DNA of 20,042 nt, taken from positions 1 to 20,042 of the forward strand of contig JAUVKJ010000002.1 of NCBI GenBank assembly GCA_030592145.1, in the 5' to 3' direction. The position numbers and the translations under genes were made by a program. The first letter of the stretch is position 1. Each line of letters opens with the position of its first letter. Shown piece after piece: positions 15,261-20,042 of this stretch. The notes under the pieces were generated by a model. It worked only from the letters and a program-made list of their open reading frames with translations. It did not search any database and was not told where the DNA came from. The DNA comes from Bacteroides sp. (GTDB lineage Bacteria; Bacteroidota; Bacteroidia; Bacteroidales; SM23-62).

Positions 15261-16460
15261 ATGCAATACGATATCACCATTATAGGGGCCGGGATCGTGG
15301 GACTGGCAACAGCCTACAAGATTCTTGAGCAAAAACCTGACATCAGGCTTCTGATCTTAGAAAAGGAACCCGGCGTTGCCATTCACCAGACCGGGAACAA
15401 CAGCGGGGTAATTCATTCGGGTATTTATTACCGGCCGGGAAGCCTGAAGGCACTGAATTGCATCAACGGATATAAGCAGCTGCTTGAATTTGCCGACAGG
15501 GAAGGTATTCCATATGAACTTTGCGGGAAGATCATCGTAGCTACCGATGAAAGTGAGAAGGCCACCCTTGGCACTGTCCTGGAAAGGGGCAGGCAGAACG
15601 GCCTTGAGAAAATACGCATTATTTCCGCTTCGGAAATGAAGGAAAAAGAGCCCCACGTTTATGGTGTTGAAGCGATTGATGTGCCCTATGCCGGCATCAT
15701 TGATTTTAAAACCGTAGCAGAAAAGCTGGCTGAGATTGTAACTGTTCGCAAGGGCAGCGAAATCCTGTTTGGCCAGAAAGTTCTTAATATCCATACCCGT
15801 TCAGGCTATTCCGAGATTATAACGGACAGGGAAGTTTTTTCAACGAAGCTGTTGATCAATACTGCCGGACTCCAATCCGATGAGATCGCCGCAATGACCA
15901 TATCCAGGCTGGATCTCCGTATCATCCCCTTCCGTGGCGAGTACATGTGCATCAGGAAGGAGCGGGAATACCTTGTTAAAAACCTCATTTACCCTACCCC
16001 GGATCTCGAATTCCCCTGGCTGGGGGTGCATTTTACCCGAATGATCAAGGGAGTTATCGAAGCGGGACCAAATTCGGTATTTGCGTTCAAGAAGGAAGGC
16101 TACAAAAAATCTGATATTTCCTTCCGTGATCTTGGAAGGGCGCTGAGCTTCGGGGGATTCCAGAAGGCCATGTTCAAATTCATGAAATTCGGACTTGGCG
16201 AATATTATCGTTCATACAATAAGGCTGCCTTTACAAAGGGACTTCAGAAACTGATCCCCGAGATACAGAAGGAAGATCTTCTTCCGGGTGACGCCGGTGT
16301 CAGGGCACTTGCAATTGGCCGTAACGGTGAATTGATCGATGATTTTGTATTTGCCGAAAATGAGTGGGCCGTGAACGTTCTGAATGCACCTTCACCGGCT
16401 GCCACAGTTTGCCTTTCCATCGGGGAAAGCGTGGCGGAGAAGGCACTGGCAAGATTTTAA
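15261..16460 (+). CDS. lhgO: L-2-hydroxyglutarate oxidase (FAD-dependent)
   Basis: This is a 399-residue protein of the LhgO/YgaF family in the DAO-type flavoprotein superfamily. The N-terminal dinucleotide-binding fold is YDITIIGAGIVGLATAY (G9-x-G11-x-x-G14), with an acidic residue ending strand 2 (LLILEKE). The segment HQTGNNSGVIHSGIYYRPGS near residues 41-60 is characteristic of LhgO. RGEYMCIRKE and, near the C-terminus, DAGVRALAIGRNGELIDDF also fit. The enzyme oxidises L-2-hydroxyglutarate to 2-oxoglutarate and passes electrons through FAD to the membrane quinone pool, repairing a by-product of central metabolism. It has its own promoter; the next gene starts 29 nt after its stop. Confidence 0.93.
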   Translation: MQYDITIIGAGIVGLATAYKILEQKPDIRLLILEKEPGVAIHQTGNNSGVIHSGIYYRPGSLKALNCINGYKQLLEFADREGIPYELCGKIIVATDESEKATLGTVLERGRQNGLEKIRIISASEMKEKEPHVYGVEAIDVPYAGIIDFKTVAEKLAEIVTVRKGSEILFGQKVLNIHTRSGYSEIITDREVFSTKLLINTAGLQSDEIAAMTISRLDLRIIPFRGEYMCIRKEREYLVKNLIYPTPDLEFPWLGVHFTRMIKGVIEAGPNSVFAFKKEGYKKSDISFRDLGRALSFGGFQKAMFKFMKFGLGEYYRSYNKAAFTKGLQKLIPEIQKEDLLPGDAGVRALAIGRNGELIDDFVFAENEWAVNVLNAPSPAATVCLSIGESVAEKALARF

Positions 16461-16489
16461 TATGTATATTCGCATTAAAACCATTTACC

Positions 16490-17206
16490 ATGAAAAAATC
16501 CGTATTTTTTGCCCTGCTTTCACTTCCGGTTCTTTTTTACCAACCGGTAAAGTCCCAGGACGTATATGCCATCTCAAGCTGGGAGAGCCTGTTTCAGTGG
16601 GCCAATGTAGAAGGCACACCTCAAAATAGTCAAAATATTAATGAACAACTCAGGTATACCATTGTGTTTAACGTCGGCCAATACTGGCATGTTGATTTCA
16701 ACAATTCGATCGGCTTGTTTTCGGGACTTGCAATCCGGAACGTCGGTTTTATTTACGATACGGATATTCCTACAAAAACCATCCGCCGCTCTTACAACCT
16801 GGGGGTACCCCTTGCCCTGAAACTGGGTGTTTTCGATAAGCATTTGTACATTTTTGGCGGTGGAGAATACGAACTATTGTTTCAATACAAAGGCAAACGC
16901 TGGTTATCAAATGACAGGAATGGGACAAAGCTTAAGGACTCGGAATGGTTCAGTTCCAAAACAAAAAGATTTGTGCCGGCTGTATTCGGCGGTGTCCAAT
17001 TCCCCGGCGGATTCAATATCAAATACAAATATTATCTGGATCATTTCCTGAATTCCAGTTATACAGGTTCAGATCTGGGCGATCAAAATGTTAGTTTTTC
17101 GGATTACACCAATATAAAAATGCATTATATTTCCATCTGCTGGCAGTTCCGCACCGACCAGTGGAAAAAGTACGTCCCCTCCGATAAGGTGGCCTATAAT
17201 TATTGA
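16490..17206 (+). CDS. Predicted outer-membrane beta-barrel protein
   Basis: This is a 238-residue protein from the ATG at 16490 (MKKSVFFALLSLPVLFY). The frame is open further upstream but overlaps lhgO. A signal peptide spans about residues 1-22, with likely cleavage after KSQ, a common Bacteroidota site. The mature part alternates hydrophobic and polar residues with many aromatic strand ends (YTIVFNVGQYWHVDF, SIGLFSGLAIRNVGFIY, LYIFGGGEYELLFQY, FVPAVFGGVQFPGGFNIKYKYYL, IKMHYISICWQF), typical of an 8-10-stranded barrel such as the PorT/OMP_b-brl class. I cannot assign a function. A near-consensus TATATTCGC lies at 16465-16473, but readthrough from lhgO is equally likely. Its TGA overlaps the ATG of the TPR gene. 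Confidence 0.75.
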   Translation: MKKSVFFALLSLPVLFYQPVKSQDVYAISSWESLFQWANVEGTPQNSQNINEQLRYTIVFNVGQYWHVDFNNSIGLFSGLAIRNVGFIYDTDIPTKTIRRSYNLGVPLALKLGVFDKHLYIFGGGEYELLFQYKGKRWLSNDRNGTKLKDSEWFSSKTKRFVPAVFGGVQFPGGFNIKYKYYLDHFLNSSYTGSDLGDQNVSFSDYTNIKMHYISICWQFRTDQWKKYVPSDKVAYNY

Positions 17207-19119
17207 TGCATCCCAAAATAATCAAGTCTTATACAGTTGCCGTTTTCCTGGTCTTGTGTACTTCTTCACTGTACTCACAGATCAGCGTCCGCACCCATTA
17301 CATGAGGGGACGGCAGCAGCTTGCCAGCCAGGAGTACACACAGGCCATGCGGACATTCAATACCATCCTTCAGTACGATCCGGAACATGCTGAGGCGTTT
17401 TTTTACAGGGGACTTGCAAAATACCAGCTTTCGGATTATTCAGGCGCTGAAGCAGATTTTTCCCGCAGTATTGAGATCAAACACTATAAAACGGAGGCTC
17501 TGTATTACAGGGGACTGGTAAAGATCCGGAAAAGCCAGTACCTGGATGCCTTCAGGGATATACAGAAAGCCATTGAGCTTGACGACCGTCACCCGGAATA
17601 TTTTATCACAAGGGGCTGGCTGCACTTCGAATATGGAGATACAGCCGGCGCCATTCATGATTATAAAAAAGCGATCGCTCTTGATCCCTACCTGGATAAT
17701 GCCCATCTTAACCTGAGCATAATATACATGAACCAGGAGAAGTATGAGCTTGCACTGAATCATTGTGATTCGGCAGCCTTGATCAATCCCCACAACCCTG
17801 GCTGCCGGCTGGCCCGGGGAAATATTTTCCAGCGCCAGGAGAAATATGAAAAGGCCATTGAACAATATGATCAAATTCTGCAAAAAGACTCATCCTACGT
17901 GCGGGCCTGGTTCTTCCTTGCCCTTTGTCACCACGGACTTGATAGTTACGATTCGGCCATTACGGCGTATGACCGCACCCTTGATCTCAACAGGAACAAT
18001 GCGGTGGGCTATTACAACCGCGGGTTGCTTCAGCTGGAACATGAACATTTTACGGAGGCCCTGGCTGATTTCGACCTGGTAGTCATGCTCAGTCCCAAAA
18101 ACATATACGCTTACTACATTCGCGGCATCATTAAATCCAGGCTGGAGGATTATGAGGGAGCAGAATATGATTTTTCAAGCGCTATTGATCTGTATCCGGG
18201 ATTAATTCATGCTTATCGTAACCGGTCCATTACCCGCATGGCACAGGATGACTTCGGGGGATATACAGAAGACAGGAACACGGTTGACAGCCTGCTGAAC
18301 ATAAAGGTCCCCGGTTTCGACCTCAGTGAAATAAGCTACCTTAAAACCATAACCGATTTCCATTCGGATTTTACCCCGGCCGAAAGGGTGATGAACTCGA
18401 AAGTCCAGTATTCAGACAAGGAGGTCCAGATGATATCCGTATTTTACATAAGCCTGAGGGAAGACCAGTATGACCAGTCATACAATCGCGTTGAGGATCT
18501 TAGTTTGCCTGAACAAAAACAAAAGCCGGTCTTTGTTCTCGAACTGAAAAATCATGACCATTCCCTGCCGGATGAATCAATGGCCTCCCGCCTGGTAACG
18601 TTTGCCGGCGAAGATGATATCATGTTAAAAAGCCTTATCCTCGGATGGCAGATGAAATACAGGGATGCCATTAACATCCTTGATGAATCCGGGACAGGCC
18701 TGTCGGATAACTATCTTGCAGCCTTTATCCGCGGCAACCATAACTTTGCCATTGCAGAGATCATTGGTTTAATTGAAAGCCAGAATATTTATTCCGGTGA
18801 GGATATCAGCACGATCAGTGGATATTACCGGAATGCCATTGAAGATTACAACAGGTCGATCGAGCTGAACCCGGACTTCCCCTTTTCCCGCTTCAACAGG
18901 GCTTATGTGAAAAGCCTTTCAGAAGAACTCAGGGAGGCCATGGAAGATTACTCGTACTGCCTTGAACTGAAGCCCACGCTGGCAGAAGCATACTATAACA
19001 GGGGACTGCTGGAAATTTTTATGGATGCCCCATCGGAAGGCTGCCGGGACCTGAGCAGAGCAGGAGAACTGGGCATTAAAGCCGCCTACAAGGTAATCTA
19101 TAAATTCTGTAAGGAATGA
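17206..19119 (+). CDS. Exported TPR-repeat protein
   Basis: This is a 637-residue protein. I choose the ATG at 17206, which overlaps the preceding stop as TGATG; a TTG at 17203 is the only alternative. A signal peptide covers about residues 1-25 (VAVFLVLCTSSLYSQ). At least nine tetratricopeptide repeats follow at about residues 28-345, recognisable by recurring AEAFFYRGLAKYQLSDYSGAE, EALYYRGLVKIRKSQYLDA and NAVGYYNRGLLQLEHEHFTE units with D/N-P turns. Residues ~360-500 are a non-TPR region, and further repeats (AIEDYNRSIELNPDF, EAYYNRGLLEIF) close the protein, ending in a GCRDLSRAGELG segment. TPRs mediate protein-protein contacts. Pairing with the preceding barrel gene suggests an envelope complex, perhaps on the periplasmic face, but the partner is unknown. 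Confidence 0.9.
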   Translation: MHPKIIKSYTVAVFLVLCTSSLYSQISVRTHYMRGRQQLASQEYTQAMRTFNTILQYDPEHAEAFFYRGLAKYQLSDYSGAEADFSRSIEIKHYKTEALYYRGLVKIRKSQYLDAFRDIQKAIELDDRHPEYFITRGWLHFEYGDTAGAIHDYKKAIALDPYLDNAHLNLSIIYMNQEKYELALNHCDSAALINPHNPGCRLARGNIFQRQEKYEKAIEQYDQILQKDSSYVRAWFFLALCHHGLDSYDSAITAYDRTLDLNRNNAVGYYNRGLLQLEHEHFTEALADFDLVVMLSPKNIYAYYIRGIIKSRLEDYEGAEYDFSSAIDLYPGLIHAYRNRSITRMAQDDFGGYTEDRNTVDSLLNIKVPGFDLSEISYLKTITDFHSDFTPAERVMNSKVQYSDKEVQMISVFYISLREDQYDQSYNRVEDLSLPEQKQKPVFVLELKNHDHSLPDESMASRLVTFAGEDDIMLKSLILGWQMKYRDAINILDESGTGLSDNYLAAFIRGNHNFAIAEIIGLIESQNIYSGEDISTISGYYRNAIEDYNRSIELNPDFPFSRFNRAYVKSLSEELREAMEDYSYCLELKPTLAEAYYNRGLLEIFMDAPSEGCRDLSRAGELGIKAAYKVIYKFCKE

Positions 19120-19192
19120 GAAAGAAAAAATAGATTAATTTTAAACCATTATTCAATCCATAATTGTACTGTACAGTTTACTACGGAATGGT

Positions 19193-20042
19193 ATGTTCAT
19201 AGATGGCCTTCACACAAAAAGTAAAGTTATCCTGGTTGTACTGGGTTTAAGCCTGTTTTCATTTGGGGGGTTGCTTTTCACATTCATTAAAAGCTCCCCA
19301 ACGGATAAGGAACTGCAAATCCTTATGTTTTTTTCTTTTCTGATTCTCCTGTTTTGTATTTTCATTATAATAAAACTGATAAATGCAATAAGCCTGGCAG
19401 ATTCAAAAAATTTTGAAAAAACTATTGTAATAGAGCAGAAAGAGCGACACCGGATAGCCATGGACCTTCATGATGGAATGGGATCTTTGCTATCCAGTAT
19501 TGGATTATACATTAAGCTTTTGCAATTAGAAAAAATTGATAATAAGGAAGTTGTCGAAAAATTGAATCAACTCAGACAACTCTCAGATCAGGCTTATAAT
19601 AGCTTTGAAGAAGTAATAAACAATCTTAATCCCGCCTGTCTCAATAAATATGGACTAGTCAAATCGCTGGAAAATCTGTGCGATAAAATAAATAATACAG
19701 GTGAGGTATATTTTGAGCTTCAGGTTGAAAATTTACAATATCATCTTTCAAAAAGTACAGAAGCAATATTATACAGAATTTGTAATGAATTAATAAACAA
19801 TACTCTTAAGCATTCCGGCGCAAAAACGGCCAAGATAGCTCTCTCAAAAAACATAAATAAGATAAGCCTCCGTTATACGGATGATGGAATTGGATTTAAT
19901 CCGGCCACTGACTATTATTATAACGTGGGAAAAACCGGACTCAAGAACCTGGCAAGCAGGGTTGAATCTCTGGATGGTACATATGAAATGAAAAGCAATC
20001 CGGATCAGGGAGTTGATATTCATATTCAATTCAGTATAATCT
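19193..20042 (+). CDS. Two-transmembrane sensor histidine kinase, NarL-partner (HisKA_3) type, partial at the right edge
   Basis: The open frame from the ATG at 19193 runs at least 283 residues to the window end without a stop. An in-frame TAA at 19142-19144 bounds it upstream. Two membrane helices lie at about residues 12-32 and 42-61 with a short polar loop, so there is almost no extracytoplasmic sensor domain. The dimerisation/phosphotransfer segment is ERHRIAMDLHDGMGSLLSSI, phosphoacceptor H93, of the HisKA_3/HPK7 class. The ATPase domain shows AILYRICNELINNTLKHS (N box) and YTDDGIGF (D/G1 box), then GKTGLKNLASRVESL. Such kinases normally phosphorylate LuxR-type regulators encoded next door; that gene would lie beyond the window. 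The stretch is AT-rich relative to the TPR gene. Confidence 0.93.
   Translation, partial: MFIDGLHTKSKVILVVLGLSLFSFGGLLFTFIKSSPTDKELQILMFFSFLILLFCIFIIIKLINAISLADSKNFEKTIVIEQKERHRIAMDLHDGMGSLLSSIGLYIKLLQLEKIDNKEVVEKLNQLRQLSDQAYNSFEEVINNLNPACLNKYGLVKSLENLCDKINNTGEVYFELQVENLQYHLSKSTEAILYRICNELINNTLKHSGAKTAKIALSKNINKISLRYTDDGIGFNPATDYYYNVGKTGLKNLASRVESLDGTYEMKSNPDQGVDIHIQFSII

Noticed and set aside
17290..19110. Recurrent similar segments as a DNA repeat array or CRISPR
   Set aside because: The periodicity of about 102 bp is the protein-level TPR repeat; the DNA copies diverge and there are no spacers.
19210..19461. An 83-codon minus-strand open frame
   Set aside because: It is antisense to the kinase N-terminus and membrane helices and shows no recognisable family.

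Overview
The window looks like a chromosomal segment from a member of the Bacteroidota, probably a Bacteroidales/Marinilabiliales-type organism outside the Bacteroidaceae. Four things support this. Several gene starts are preceded by the Bacteroidota promoter core TAnnTTTG, best seen as TACTTTTGC at 14507-14515 and 15201-15209. Start codons sit in A-rich sequence rather than behind strong Shine-Dalgarno sites. ArgR is next to a GNAT acetyltransferase of the kind found beside argR in Bacteroidetes arginine clusters. AtpB carries a long exported N-terminal extension, and ribosomal protein L32 is a cysteine-poor variant. The taxonomic call is inference.

Layout: (a) 1-4214 is an arginine/pyrimidine block. 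The minus strand carries argR and, directly after its stop codon, a GNAT gene cut by the window edge. The plus strand carries a full-length carB (carbamoyl-phosphate synthase large chain), diverging from a 90-bp region with promoter motifs for both sides and a candidate ArgR operator. (b) 4262-5503 holds a lone AAA+ ATPase/DUF4143 gene, visibly more AT-rich than its neighbours. It converges on carB and has tandem GGGTAAA palindromes upstream. (c) 5682-14487 is a long minus-strand run. In transcription order it is DUF177 (YceD-like), rpmF, plsX, fabH, bactofilin, AtpZ/AtpI-like protein, a 128-residue membrane protein, atpB, atpE, atpF, atpH, atpA and atpG. It couples lipid initiation and a ribosomal protein gene to the F0F1 ATP synthase, but atpD (beta) and atpC (epsilon) are absent here. 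A strong hairpin lies between atpE and atpF. (d) 14635-15015 is a single-domain response regulator on the minus strand. (e) On the plus strand follow an L-2-hydroxyglutarate oxidase (15261-16460), a predicted outer-membrane beta-barrel protein (16490-17206), an exported TPR-repeat protein whose start overlaps the previous stop (17206-19119), and a two-TM sensor histidine kinase truncated by the window end (19193-20042).

Most of the window is housekeeping. I see no CRISPR array, transposase, integrase, tRNA, rRNA or obvious defence island. The least explained parts are non-coding: the palindromes upstream of the ATPase, the intercistronic hairpin after atpE, the dyads between argR and carB, and the alternating inverted repeats after carB. 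No stretch over 300 bases lacks a gene.
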